From: Chrysochromulina tobinii
Lineage: Eukaryota > Haptophyta > Prymnesiales > Chrysochromulinaceae
Reading direction: 5' to 3'
DNA length: 26,375 nt
Assembly (NCBI GenBank): GCA_001275005.1
Contig: JWZX01002779.1
Coordinates: 1-26,375 of the forward strand
The notes beneath the pieces are model-generated. The model saw only the letters and a program-made list of their open reading frames with translations, searched no databases and was not told the DNA's origin. A program made the translations under genes and the position numbers. Shown piece by piece: positions 8,888-18,485 of this stretch. How positions within the stretch are numbered: the stretch's first letter is position 1; each line of letters begins with the position of its first letter.

Positions 8888-10064
8888 CTACCGTATTAGA
8901 TCTCCGAAGTATATAGCTTTTCCGTTGTCCGGCGGTCTCCGAGGCGGCGTGTGGTGGCGTGGCTTAGACACGTCGGCGCGCCGGTAGACCTTGTTCTTGT
9001 TGTACGTCGCCCTGTTGATGCTTGACAAGTCGGTGGCCAAACTGAAATTGGCATTCAAGAGAGCCTGCTGGACGCGGGCGATCGTGCCCTCATCGCTCAC
9101 TTGCAACACAACATTGCGACAGTTTCGGAGATGGACAGCATGCCTACAGTCGAGAGTGCTGACGGTGGCTTCTGTCTCGACCATAATGATCTTGAAGCGC
9201 CCCGGCTCCACGGTCTTGAGCACCAGCTCCTCCGCCTATGCGAAACAAGACGTCGATCAGGAGGCAGTCATTGAGGCGGCGGTGCAGCTTTGGGGTGCAG
9301 CTTTGCCGGCTCCCGTGTCAGTGCGCGATGGCTTGGCGCGCACGCACCCCTTCGACATCCAAGGAGAAAAAGTCGGCTTGGGCAAGGCCTGCTGTGTCCA
9401 TGAGGCGCGAGAGCGGCGCGCACGGCACCGCCACGGTCCGGTTCGCCTCGGTTTGGTTCCTGCCGACATCGCTAACCTGCTTCGCTATGTTGCCCTCTCC
9501 GTCGCGAGGCCGCGTCATGTACACGACCGGCGGATCGGTACCGGCGCTACAGACGGCAGAATGGACCATCGTTGCATTCCGGCCGCTGCGCTGTCTGAGG
9601 GCCGCAAAGTTGTCCGGCTGCGCCTCAACGAGCAGCCCAGTCCAATTGAAGCAGCGCTCATACATATACGTGTTGCTCATATTGACGCCGTCGTATGCGC
9701 CAATCTCCACGTAGAGGCCCGGCCGGTAGTCGGCAGCGTGCAGCAGCGATGGCAAGAGGAAGAGGTCCTGGCGCTCCTGGCTGTTTGTGTTGGCGAGCAC
9801 ACACGAGAGCAGCGGCCAAAGGCACGCGATGCCGCATGCGCCGCCCGAGGGCATCACGATTCGCCGGATCGCCTCGAGTGTGGAGAGCAGCTCCGTGCGC
9901 GACAGCTTGCCAAGAACGAAGCGTTGCATCCTCGTGACGCGCCTAATAAGCCAGTGAAGATCAGCATCCAGTCCGATCTCTGGTTGCCCTTCCTTGCACC
10001 AGAGAAGCTTCCCATTTATACTCGGCCACTTTGTGAGTTTGCAGTCTGCGGGCGAGTCGGCCAT
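8888..10064 (-). CDS. FkbM-type SAM-dependent methyltransferase
   Basis: Exons 10064-9348 and 9235-8888, 354 residues. The SAM-binding core begins at LYVEIGAYDGVNMSNTYMYE (117-136) followed by GLLVEAQP (143-150). The second signature, DFFSLDVEG (231-239), is completed across the intron by AEELVLKTVEPGRF and then IIMVETEA. This order is typical of the FkbM / Methyltransf_21 family, which O-methylates sugars and other small molecules. The substrate here is unknown. Residues 1-110 are not recognised and contain a moderately hydrophobic stretch (about 76-92). The open frame begins at GTG 10139; ATG 10064 is the first Met. The last 40 residues are basic and variable. Confidence 0.82.
9236..9347 (-). 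other. intron of the FkbM-type gene
   Basis: A 112-bp phase-0 GT-AG intron (GAAGGG/GTGCGT ... TTTCGCATAG/GCGGAG). Removing it restores the family motif DVEGAE. It carries a short tandem duplication of GGTGCAGCTTTG. It has no flanking direct repeat and no TGATTGCC words, so it looks like an ordinary or old intron. Confidence 0.8.
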
Positions 10065-10288
10065 GGTGACAGTGTCGGCGGGCTGGCCGGGCGAGCGGCG
10101 TGAGCTCTCACGCTTTGCGACCGCGGGCGGGGCAACCACACAGCACGGTGCACTGCTCCATTTCTGGCGGCGCTGGCTGTGAAGTGGCGAGGCTGGATCT
10201 AATGTGATTCAGGTGTAAACGTGAGGCACGCCAGTTCCCAGAATAAAAAAAAACCCCCGCATCATTGCGACGTGGCAACCGCGACACA
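10065..10288. promoter_or_regulatory. divergent promoter between methyltransferase and J-protein genes
   Basis: 224 bp between the two start codons, holding both leaders. An A-run (AATAAAAAAAAA, about 10242-10253) followed by CCCCCGC lies just upstream of the J-protein start. No defined element is recognised. Confidence 0.4.
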
Positions 10289-11467
10289 ATGCATCTCTCT
10301 CGATGCCGACCGACTTCGGCTCTGCGCCTCGCACTCGGACGCTCTCCAGCGCCGACGGCGCTGACTCCGACCACATGTCTCCTCGCGCGCGCGCGCTCGG
10401 GCCGCGCGTCCGGAACGGCGCTGCTGCGCGCTTACGTGGCGACGCCCTCGTCCTCGCGACCTGCGCTTCAGTGTGGCTGCGGCAGCAGCAGCAGCTGCGG
10501 AATCGGTGGCGGCGGCGGAGCGCGACGAGCGATGTCGTCCAACGCCGGCGGCGACGACGACTACTACGCCATGCTCGGCGTACCCAAGGGCGCGAGCAAG
10601 TCGGACATCAAGAAGGCATACTTCCAGAAGGCGAAGCAGTGCCATCCAGACACGAACGCGGGCGACCCGGCTGCGGCCAAAAAGTTTGCTGAGCTGTCCG
10701 AGGCGTACGAGGTCCTCTCCGACGACAATAAGCGCAGCGCGTACGATCGCTTCGGCAAGGCGGGCGTGGACGGCAGCGGCGGCGACGGAGGCTTTCCTGG
10801 CGGCGGCGGCTTCGGAGGATTCCAGGGCTTTGGCGGCTTCCAGAGCGGCCGGTCTATGAGTGCGGAGGACCTCTTTACATTTTTCGAAGAGCAGGTGCGA
10901 AAGCAGCGCGGCCCGCCGCGCGGGCGCGACGTGCAAGTGGGCGTGACGCTCGATTTGCTTCAGGCGGCGAATGGCTGCCGCCAGACTGTCTCGTGGCGCT
11001 CGCCATCAGGCGGCGTTCGCTCACACGAGGTCAACATCCCGGCGGGCGTGGACAATGGGATGAACCTGCGCCTCAACGGCAAGGGCGAGGACGGGCCGGC
11101 CGGCCCCGGCGTCCTCTATGTCCAGATCAGTGTCGCCGAGCATCCGGTCTTCGAACGCGACGGAGCTGACCTCCACGTCCGCGTACGTCTCAGCCTGGCC
11201 GAGGCAGTGCTGGGCACCAAGGTTGTCATCCCAACGCTCGAGGGCGACGTGTCGCTCAAGGTGCCCGCGGGTACGCAGACGGGCGACCGGCGTGTCATGA
11301 CCGGCCGCGGGATCAAGGTGACGGGCGCCCGCCAGTCTGGTCATCAATTCGTGCATTTCCAGGTAATGATCCCTCGCGAGCTCTCCCCTAAGCAGAAGGA
11401 GCTCATCGAGGCGTTTCAGCAGGAGGAGCCACCACTCGAGCAGGACGAGCGGACCAAGCGCAGCTGA
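10289..11467 (+). CDS. mitochondrial-type DnaJ/Hsp40 co-chaperone without zinc finger
   Basis: One exon, 392 residues, ATG at 10289 (an in-frame TTG at 10265 precedes it). Residues 1-60 are rich in Arg, Ser and Ala with no acids, as in a mitochondrial transit peptide. The J-domain (about 90-157) has the HPD triad at 119-121, which stimulates Hsp70 ATPase. A Gly/Phe-rich linker covers 161-187. The C-terminal substrate-binding region (about 213-365) has the family motifs [19 protein letters not shown] and [17 protein letters not shown]. The CxxCxGxG zinc repeats of bacterial-type DnaJ are absent: the chain runs straight from [14 protein letters not shown] to [15 protein letters not shown]. It probably works with organellar Hsp70; organelle choice is inference. 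Confidence 0.9.
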   Translation: MHLSRCRPTSALRLALGRSPAPTALTPTTCLLARARSGRASGTALLRAYVATPSSSRPALQCGCGSSSSCGIGGGGGARRAMSSNAGGDDDYYAMLGVPKGASKSDIKKAYFQKAKQCHPDTNAGDPAAAKKFAELSEAYEVLSDDNKRSAYDRFGKAGVDGSGGDGGFPGGGGFGGFQGFGGFQSGRSMSAEDLFTFFEEQVRKQRGPPRGRDVQVGVTLDLLQAANGCRQTVSWRSPSGGVRSHEVNIPAGVDNGMNLRLNGKGEDGPAGPGVLYVQISVAEHPVFERDGADLHVRVRLSLAEAVLGTKVVIPTLEGDVSLKVPAGTQTGDRRVMTGRGIKVTGARQSGHQFVHFQVMIPRELSPKQKELIEAFQQEEPPLEQDERTKRS

Positions 11468-11825
11468 GCGGCGGAGCACGGCCGGGACACACACACGCGC
11501 GCGCGCGCCGTCGCCGCGAGCGCGCACCGTACTTAGTGCGGGGGCAGTCTACAGGACTGGTGCCCTCATCGCGTCACAGGTCGCGGCATGCGCTCGTGCC
11601 GCTCTAGGACAGCCAGGTGGACCGGACACCAGAAAAGGAACTTCTTAGGGAGAACGCTAGCTGAAGGCGGGGGGTACAGGTAGTGACTGAGTGATTGGGC
11701 GTGTTGGAGGCCCTCCCACGAAGACAAAAAAGATCCGGGAAACTTGTGTGAACGAAACGGTGAGTTTCGTCGCGGACGCGAGTCGGGGCGAGGCAGCTTC
11801 GGCCCCGAGAGAAGTGCCCCGAGCC
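11468..11825 (+). other. intergenic / 5' leader, no gene
   Basis: 358 bp between two head-to-tail genes. There is a CA/CG dinucleotide run at about 11490-11510. ACG/GTGAGTTTCG (11757-11769) followed by GGCGAGGCAG could be a small leader intron, but this is weak. Confidence 0.4.
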
Positions 11826-12407
11826 ATGGGAGGGAAGGGCAAAGGTGGCGCGAGAGCTGCGTTCTTGCCACCGGCTCGCAGCCGTCCGCCTTCCGGCGAG
11901 GATGCAGGGCCAACCATCACCGAGAAGATCAAGAAGCGCAAGGCTGAGGGAGGCGCAGAGGGATGGGATGCATTCAAGGCGCGGGTAAAGCACCAGCAAC
12001 AGGAGGCGGCAGCTTCGGAAAATCACGAGGTGCTGCTCTCCGTTCAGCATCGCGAGATGCTGGACCGTGAACGCGAGGCGCGGCTTGCGCGGCGTGAGCC
12101 AGTGGCCGAGGATCGCAAGCGCAAAGCGAGCGATGATAGCAGTGATAGCAGCGACAGTGAGAGCAGTGAGGGGCCGAGGCATCGCAAGGAGAAGAAGAGG
12201 AAGCGCGAGCACAAGAGCGATAAGCACAAGAGCGACAAGCACAAAAGCGACAAGCACAAAAGCGACAAGCACAACCTCAAGCACAAGCACAAAAAGAAGC
12301 ATCGACATGAGCATCGACATGATGTGGAATCAGCGCCGCGAGGAAAGGCGACCGAGCCCGTGGCTCTGTCCGCATTCCTTGCGGCGCAATCGGACAGCGA
12401 CGATTAG
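11826..12407 (+). CDS. Lys/His-rich nuclear-type protein with HKSDK repeats
   Basis: One exon, 193 residues, ATG at 11826 (context CCATGGGAGG). The frame is open upstream only from a GTG. The N-terminus is Gly/Lys-rich. Residues 29-100 contain TITEKIKKRKAE and a charged helix with WDAFKARVKHQQQE and HREMLDREREARLARRE. An acidic Ser/Asp run (SDDSSDSSDSESSE) is followed by a basic tract of HKSDK repeats and HKHKKKHRHEH. The C-terminus AFLAAQSDSDD is acidic. Several lysine-rich runs could act as nuclear localisation signals, and Ser-Asp clusters suggest CK2 phosphorylation. The overall make-up resembles splicing-associated or nucleolar proteins, but no specific family is recognised. Confidence 0.65.
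   Translation: MGGKGKGGARAAFLPPARSRPPSGEDAGPTITEKIKKRKAEGGAEGWDAFKARVKHQQQEAAASENHEVLLSVQHREMLDREREARLARREPVAEDRKRKASDDSSDSSDSESSEGPRHRKEKKRKREHKSDKHKSDKHKSDKHKSDKHNLKHKHKKKHRHEHRHDVESAPRGKATEPVALSAFLAAQSDSDD
12210..12269 (+). repeat. 15-nt coding repeat, four copies
   Basis: CACAARAGCGAYAAG is repeated four times without interruption and encodes HKSDK. The first unit differs at one base and the last two share an A for G change, so the array arose by successive local duplications. Confidence 0.95.
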
Positions 12408-12595
12408 GGTATGGGTATGATATGATCCTGGGAGTCGCTGGCTTGGTGGGCCCATATATAGGCCTTCGAGTGACGTCGCATGTACACACAAAACAACATT
12501 GATGAATTCCGTTCGGAGCGAACACGCGCCTGTATAAAGTACAATCATGCATGATAGCGTTTAGCGATTTGGGACCAAATTCTTCATCGTTACGG

Positions 12596-13270
12596 TTAGG
12601 AGATTGAGAAGCAGCATGCGCTCTGTGTGGCCATCTTCTGGTCTGCGAGCTCCGCCCAGAGTGACAGGGCTATTAGAAGCTCAGACTTGTCGATGAGACC
12701 GTTCGCGTCAGCATCGCACTCCCTCATGATGAACGCGATGTCGGCTGCTGTAGGCCTGAGCTCCACGATCAGTCCCAATGAATTCGCCCGCTTCTGCGAC
12801 GCAGTCAAATTGGCCTCCTGCGAAGCGATCAGCGATCCGAGCTCAGTGGCATCGAGGCCGTTGTTGAGGTCGAAGTCCCACCGCGCAAACAAGCGATTCA
12901 CCCGATCGCGATTGCACAGATAGTACCTGTACTTGTGCACCGAATGGAGCAGCGCAGCTCGCGGCACCATCGCATGCTCTTTGGGAAGCGTCGGCGAGGT
13001 ACCAGCTTTCTGGTGCGCGCACGTCATGACCATGTCGAGCCCGTCTTCGTCAACGGGTGTTCCAATTTTACCAATGGTAGCTGCTAGCAGCTGCCGCACC
13101 TGAGTTCGGTTGAAAAATCCTGTGTTTCCTTTATCGATCTGCCCAACGAGGTGTGCAACGGCACGGTCGTCAGCCTGCCGCTGCCGCTGCAGCTGCTCCT
13201 TGCGACGCTCGAGCTCCGCAGCCCTCTTTCGTTCTTCGATCACTTTCGCCAATACCATCGCCTCCAGCAT
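12596..13270 (-). CDS. EF-hand calcium-binding protein
   Basis: One exon, 224 residues, ATG at 13270. Two canonical calcium loops are visible: DFDLNNGLDATE (132-143) and DADANGLIDKSE (186-197), with acidic residues at positions 1, 3, 9 and 12. A degenerate partner may lie at 46-57 (DKGNTGFFNRTQ). The N-terminus (8-35) is a charged Lys/Arg/Glu/Gln helix, likely coiled coil. Several centrin-, calmodulin- and flagellar-type protist proteins look like this, but no specific family is assigned. There is no signal or membrane segment; the chain ends in a Cys pair (219-220). Confidence 0.82.
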   Translation of the reverse strand: MLEAMVLAKVIEERKRAAELERRKEQLQRQRQADDRAVAHLVGQIDKGNTGFFNRTQVRQLLAATIGKIGTPVDEDGLDMVMTCAHQKAGTSPTLPKEHAMVPRAALLHSVHKYRYYLCNRDRVNRLFARWDFDLNNGLDATELGSLIASQEANLTASQKRANSLGLIVELRPTAADIAFIMRECDADANGLIDKSELLIALSLWAELADQKMATQSACCFSIS

Positions 13271-13707
13271 CCCGGCCGTCTACGGTCAGTCTGTCAATTG
13301 CGCCCGTGCACGCCCTATAGGCGTTTGCGCTCGACGAGATGACGAGAACTTGACAGTGATCATCAATCGTTCCACGTTCACGTTAATTTGCCATCTCGGC
13401 AAGACGCACAGACACCGGTCCCGTGGATGATGATCAATCAATCAAAACCCCACGAGGTTCAGAATGTTTATCGGGGGGTTGACTGTGGAGGTGCTTGGTT
13501 GCTATATGCGGGATCCATCACATAGCTCCTCATCGTACATCGAGAACTTTGCCAATCGAATTGATGACCACGAATGTCAAATCCAGCACAATCGTGCCAC
13601 GTGCGCGAGCAATTGTGCGCGAGGCAGCCGCGACGGTAATAAACATCTTAATGTTCGTTAAAAATGTTTGACTCGGCCCCCTATCAGTTCTGCTTCTCAG
13701 TTGCGGC
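13271..13707. other. intergenic, no gene
   Basis: 437 bp between the stop of the KATNIP-like gene and the start of the EF-hand gene, both on the minus strand. It must hold a 3' UTR and a promoter. It is AT-richer than the coding DNA. Short imperfect repeats such as GATGATCAATCAATC are present (near 13427). Nothing specific is recognised. Confidence 0.45.
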
Positions 13708-16308
13708 CTAGATTTGGGAAGCTTGCCTCGTGCGTAAACGGGCCTCGGAGCTGCGTGCCGAGAGGGCTGGGCCGCAGCTGCTGCTCGCAATGAGCGAGGG
13801 CCCGCAGGCGCAGCTGCTGCCCGCGCCCAGTACGACGCCCGGGGCGGGGCCCGAGACGCGCCCGCTGAGGGCTGTCGGCCGAGCGCCTCTACGCGCTGTG
13901 GGGGGCGCGGCGCCGACGACAGAGGTGGACGGTCGTTGGATCTCATCGGGGCGCGCCGCTGCAGAGCCGCTGAGCTTCGTGCCGTTATCGTAGATCTGGA
14001 GCCCATCCTCAAGGTCCTCCTGCGTATACACGTGGGCTGCCTCCGCGCGGATGACCTCCTCGTTGTCGGTGAAGAGCACGGTCTGTACAAAGTCGGTCGG
14101 GGCGTGGAGAGCGGAGCCGACCCGCAGGGGCGCCGGGCGCGCGGTGCCCTTGTAGAGCAGGCTCCCATCGAGCAGCACTTCGAACGAGCGCACGCCCCGC
14201 GTCGACGTCTTGGCATAGTTCCACAGCCGCACCGCGCCGAGGCGCTCCACCCTCCCCAGGTCGATACACACCACATTCGACCGGCCGGGTGTGAACGGCG
14301 CGAGGAACATGTGACGGTCGTCGTACGACGAGTTGACGCCGTCGACGAGCTTATCAACGGTGCGAGGATCGCCTTTGAGATGGGGCAGTGAGGCAATGGC
14401 GGGCGGGTCAGCCAGCAGCTGCGTGGGCGAGAGCCGCAGTGCCATCCCACTAGGGCTCAGCACCTCGAGCCCGTTGAGCCCAATGTAGTGGGGATCTCCC
14501 CATGTGCCTGAAGCGGAAGGACACTCGGACGCACTCAGACGTACTCGGACGCACTCGGACGCAATCAGATGCACTCAGACGCAATCAAGATGCAATCAGA
14601 CGCAATCAAGACGCAATCGGACGCACTCAGACGCAATCAGACGCACTCGGACGTACTCGGACGCAATCAAGACGAACTCAGACGCCATCCAGACGCAATC
14701 AAGAGGCGATTAAGCGTACTGAGCAGCACGAGCTTGATCACCCGACCCGCTGGATGGAGCGTCACAGCATAGTCCTGGAGCATGACTAGTGAAGGCACCA
14801 GCGCGCCGTGCTGGTCGCCGAACTCGGCGCCGAGCGCGCCGATGCCGCCACCGCCGCGCAGGCCACTGCCCGCGCCCGCCGCGCCCGCGCCCGCGCAGCT
14901 CTGCATCAAGCTGAGTGCAGCTGTCATGGGCCGTGTCAGGGCCGAGCGCACCGCCTCTGGCACTTCCTCCTCTGTGGGGCGCAGGGAAGAAGGCGCCTGC
15001 TGCTGCTCGCGCTCGGCCGTGCGTGGCCGCTCGCGGCTGGCACTCCCGAGCTCCGCGACCGGCTCGTACCTGATGAGGGAGGCAATCCGTTGGAAATCCG
15101 TTGGAAATCCGTTGGCAATCCGTTGGCAATTAGGTGGCAATCAGGTGGCAATCAGGTGGCAGTCAGGTGGCAATCAAGTGGCAATCAGGGCCCTTTCGAG
15201 CTCCGCGACCGGCTCGTACTCGAAGAGAGCATGATCATGCTCCTCAAGGCGCGCGAGCACGGCCGGTTCCATCGTGAATAAGATCGGCTCCGCAGCCGCC
15301 TCGGCCTCGTACAGCGAACCTGGCGCCTTGTTCACCTCCCCAAGGAAGATCACCTGCGCGTGGCATAATCAGTGGCCATCAACGAGAGTGCGGCAGCATC
15401 AATGGCAATCAACGGGAGTGCGACATCATCAGCGGCAATCAACGAGAGTGCGACATCATCGGTGGCAATCAACGAGAGTGCGACCTCATCAGCGGCAATC
15501 AACGAGAGTGCGACATCATCAGCGGCAATCGACGAGAGTGCGGCATCATCAGCGGCAATCAACGAGAGTGCGGCGCGGCATCATCAGCGGCCATCCACGG
15601 GAGAGTCACCTGCGCGTCCAGCCGGATCTCGAGCAGACGTGCGCCACGAAAGGAGTGGATGCGGCTCTTGTTGTAGTTCCACACGCGCAGCATCGAGAGC
15701 GTGCGAGGCGCGCCCAGGTCGATGTAAATATAGTTGCGCCGGCCCGGCGTGAACGGCGCCAGCCACAGGTGCGCGTCGTCGCAGGTGCGCAGCGTGCCGT
15801 CGAAGAGGTTGGAGACGACCCGAACGTCGTGTCCGTACTCGGGCAGCACGTTGATGTCGGCCGGATCGGCGCGCACCTGCAGCTCCGGGCTATCGAGCTC
15901 GATCGGGTCGCCGTACTCGTCGAAGAGCTCGAGCGCACTCAGCCCAACGTAGTGCGGGTCTCCCCAAGTGCTGATGATGTCGATCTGCAGGTGCTGCCCG
16001 GACGGCGAGCCGACGAGCACGCCGTAGTCGCCTGGGTGAATGTCCGCGGAAGGCGCAGAAGTCATGGCGGCGGCACGCGGTGGTGGAGCTGCGGGCAGCG
16101 GCGGCGCGGGCATTGGCAGCCCCTGGAATCCTGTGTCAGCCGGTGAGAAGGAGTCGAGATAGCCGCCACTGTTCGATGAAGAGCTTCTGCTGCCGCCCGA
16201 TGTGGCGAGCGACACGTGCTCGACTAGGGCCTCGAGCGAGTCCTCGAAGGCGTCCGTCGGCAGCGACGAACCGGGCACGCGAGAAGCCATTCCGCGCGAA
16301 TTGCGCAT
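13708..16308 (-). CDS. KATNIP: KATNIP-like (katanin-interacting, DUF4457) protein
   Basis: Exons 16308-15610, 15353-15220, 15069-14720 and 14507-13708, 660 residues. All three junctions keep frame (phases 0, 2 and 1). The protein has two copies of the KATNIP domain core: ISTWGDPHYVGLSALELF (112-129) with LWLAPFTPGRRNYIYIDLG (181-199), and STWGDPHYIGLNGLEVL (395-411) with MFLAPFTPGRSNVVCIDLG. Exon 3 ends in VIKLVLL and splices directly to STWGDPHY, as expected for the family. Human KATNIP binds microtubules and katanin and serves cilia; the ciliary role here is inference. The protein is much shorter than the animal one (about 1600 residues), so upstream exons may be missing: the frame is open to a TTG at 16389, and ATG 16308 is the first Met. 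The C-terminal 80 residues are low complexity. Confidence 0.8.
14508..14719 (-). repeat. KATNIP intron 3: 10-11 nt minisatellite
   Basis: A 212-bp intron (CTCA/GTACGC ... CCGCTTCAG/GCACAT). From about 14521 to 14712 it consists almost entirely of GACGCAATCA / GACGCACTCG-type units with 10-11 nt spacing. On the transcribed strand these read TGATTGCGTC. No flanking direct repeat is obvious. Confidence 0.8.
15070..15219 (-). repeat. KATNIP intron 2: minisatellite with 23-nt flanking direct repeat
   Basis: A 150-bp intron (TTCGA/GTACGAGCC ... CCTCATCAG/GTACGAGCC). The first 23 intron bases (15219-15197) are identical to the first 23 bases of the next exon (15069-15047). The donor GT is therefore part of duplicated exon sequence, while the acceptor AG is supplied by the inserted DNA. 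The interior (15083-15190) is 11-nt units GGTGGCAATCA and GTTGGMAATCC. The last 18 intron bases plus GTAC (plus strand 15066-15087) are identical to 20447-20468 at a sulfatase intron. Confidence 0.85.
15354..15609 (-). repeat. KATNIP intron 1: 30-nt minisatellite with flanking direct repeat
   Basis: A 256-bp intron. ACGCGCAGGTGA spans both junctions (exon/intron at 15610/15609 and intron/exon at 15354/15353), followed by similar TCTYCC sequence, so both splice sites lie in duplicated sequence. The interior (15377-15597) is about seven copies of a 30-nt unit, GCAATCAACG AGAGTGCGAC ATCATCAGCG on the plus strand. One unit has a 5-nt insertion. Confidence 0.85.
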
Positions 16309-17109
16309 TCTCGGCGCACGCTTCTCGTTGTGTGGGGAGGAGTTTGTGGAGGGAGCACAATTGGGGGTCGACAAGTCAAAACTGGGCAAGTATTGCTGGC
16401 CCGGGGCGCAGGTCGCCGGGCATCTTTCGGCTCTTTGCCATAGGCGAGCTTATCGGCGACAAGCCTCTTGCGCGATCCTCGCACAGCATCTTTCCAACTT
16501 GTGGTGGTGCGGGTGAGAGCGGCTCGACGCAGCTGGCTCGACGATTGGTCTATTTTATCGAGATCTGGGCGCGCGCCGGGCGGTGGCTCTTGTGGTGGCT
16601 CCTCCTACCAGGACATTCGAACGAGAAGAATGAACGGCAAGAACCTCGAACCACGAACGGCGGAGTTTGGAGGATATCGTCGTCGTGAGCTATCTCCTTC
16701 CCCAAATGCCAAAATGGAGGGAGATGGAGATGCCAGGAGCGAGAGCCCCGCTTCCGATTTACCCGTCGCGTCTGGGAAAGGGCTGGGCGAATGCAGCTGT
16801 GTGCCAGTGTCTCCTGTCCTCCATCGAACATAGGGATTAGAGCTCGTCCCCTCCCCGCGCCGACTGCGCACACCTCTAACGCACACCCGAACCACCCGGC
16901 CACCGACAGATCTAGGATACGCGGGTACCGATCGGATAACCACACACCCGTATCACAGATTCGCCGACACACTCACGCACCTCACGTGATTCATGCTGCT
17001 GCTCTACGTCGAAACACCCACTGTGCCCACTTGTGGGGGTGCTGCTCCTCCCAGCACGAGAATGCCGCATATATCCACTCAGCACGCTCATCATGGCCAT
17101 CGTTGATCG
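16309..17109. other. intergenic, upstream of KATNIP-like gene
   Basis: 801 bp between the stop of the SEC14-like gene and the start of the KATNIP-like gene, both minus. Open frames here (for example 16550-16972 minus) have no recognisable domain. Missing 5' exons of the KATNIP-like gene could lie here, but I could not identify one by a coding motif joined to a splice site. Confidence 0.4.
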
Positions 17110-18414
17110 TTATCCACCGCTGACCATCGTGATCCACGCACTTCCCTCACCGCCGGACCCCTCGTTGTCGGCATGTTTGCTACTGAGCTCCTTCTCCTCG
17201 TGTGGCGCTGTGTTGAGCACCTCCGGGGGAAGGATCGATGCCGGTAGATGCATACGCACTATGTTGTAAGGCGGACCGCTGTGCAGCTCAAACTTGGCGG
17301 CGGTCTCGGGGTCAAGGATGCGCTTCACTTGCTTGACGCACCATGCGCCAATCGACGAGCCGCGCACGATGCACATACAGCCCATGAGCTCAGGGTACCA
17401 ACACTGGCCGACGTTTGCCATGTCCATCCACAAGCCACAAGCCAAGCCACGCATGAACGTGACGACGTTCGGGCGAACGGGCCGTGCGCCGGCGTCGAAG
17501 ATATACAAGTGGCCGCGCTCCGGGTGGGGCGAAGCGCTCACCTTCTTGAGGATCCTCTCGAGGTTGCGGATGTGCACGCGGAGAAGCGCTTTCAGGAGCC
17601 CGTGCTTCTGGATCCAGACTATGTCAAACGCGGCCATGTTGTAGTACACGACGGGGCGCCCGAGCTTGTCGTAGCCGTCGAGGATTCGCGGATTCAGCAT
17701 GGGAGCGAGCCGCGCCGCGAGCTCCGCATCGGGCGGGATCATCTCGCCTTCAATTTCGTCCACACGCTCCGCCGCGCGCCATGCCACGTAATCAGCGTAC
17801 CGCCGTCGCGCGTGCTTCGCTGAGCCTTTAGCCGCTCGCAGGAAGCGCAGTACCGTGAAATCATCGACGCCCTTAAAGGCGCCGCCAGCCTCCGCCTGCA
17901 TCTCGCGAACCAACGCCAGCTCACTGACGGTGGCATCGTATCGTCCTGGCTCTTCCACAGCCGAGGGAGACGGATGCGCATCTGAAGCTGCCGGCTCTGC
18001 AACCGTAGCTGGCAGCCCGGACTCCTTGGTGCCGAGGGGTGTGGAAGATCCAGACGCGACGTAATAGGACGTCTCGGTGCTAGCTAGCCTAGTCTTCGAG
18101 TGAGTACTCGACGACGAGGAGAGTCCGTTGTCGAGAGCTGCTGCGCCACTATCGACGGGCACCGACAGAGTACTGGGCGTTCCATACAGCGCACGCAGCT
18201 CGGAAACACGCGCGAGCGTTGGCCGAGATGGCTGCGGCTCGTTTCCTGTAACGCATCCTGCCATGACAGGAGATCGTCCGGTGCGCCAGGAGCAATTTCG
18301 CTGATCGTTCTGCAATGGGAAAAGTTGGAGCGTGGGAATCTTCGACGAAACCCCTGACGAACTCCGGAACCGGCGCCGCGACGGCGCTTGTCTTCGGGAC
18401 CGGTGCGATTCCAT
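17110..18414 (-). CDS. SEC14-like / CRAL-TRIO lipid-transfer protein
   Basis: One exon, 434 residues, ATG at 18414. Residues 1-160 are disordered and Ser/Thr/Pro-rich. A CRAL-TRIO N-terminal helix bundle follows (162-213: VDDFTVLRFLRAAKGSAKHA, then YADYVAWR). The lipid-binding domain occupies about 240-385: YDKLGRPVVYYNMAAFDI, then LLRVHIRNLERILKK, YIFDAGARPVRPN and the terminal signature AWCVKQVKRILDPETAAKFEL. SEC14-type proteins move or present phosphatidylinositol and phosphatidylcholine at Golgi and plasma membranes. The ligand is not predictable from the sequence. There is no GOLD or kinase domain. The C-terminal 35 residues are acidic and Gly/Ser-rich. Confidence 0.88.
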   Translation of the reverse strand: MESHRSRRQAPSRRRFRSSSGVSSKIPTLQLFPLQNDQRNCSWRTGRSPVMAGCVTGNEPQPSRPTLARVSELRALYGTPSTLSVPVDSGAAALDNGLSSSSSTHSKTRLASTETSYYVASGSSTPLGTKESGLPATVAEPAASDAHPSPSAVEEPGRYDATVSELALVREMQAEAGGAFKGVDDFTVLRFLRAAKGSAKHARRRYADYVAWRAAERVDEIEGEMIPPDAELAARLAPMLNPRILDGYDKLGRPVVYYNMAAFDIVWIQKHGLLKALLRVHIRNLERILKKVSASPHPERGHLYIFDAGARPVRPNVVTFMRGLACGLWMDMANVGQCWYPELMGCMCIVRGSSIGAWCVKQVKRILDPETAAKFELHSGPPYNIVRMHLPASILPPEVLNTAPHEEKELSSKHADNEGSGGEGSAWITMVSGG

Positions 18415-18485
18415 GATGCATGCACGATGGTCGATACATCAGGACACGAGGCAGCTTACCGGTATGTAGACTATACAGTATGGGC

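Noticed and set aside
9238-9714. 158-codon plus-strand open frame
   Set aside because: Antisense shadow of the methyltransferase exon 1.
8991-10103. 370-codon plus-strand open frame over the methyltransferase gene
   Set aside because: Antisense to clear FkbM motifs and running through their intron; no domain is recognisable.
15371-15600. CRISPR-like array of 30-nt repeats in KATNIP intron 1
   Set aside because: Units are contiguous with no unique spacers, and the array lies inside a spliced eukaryotic intron; it is a minisatellite.
16550-16972. 140-codon minus-strand frame upstream of the KATNIP-like gene as a missing exon
   Set aside because: It has no KATNIP-like motif and no splice site that joins it in frame to the exon at 16308.
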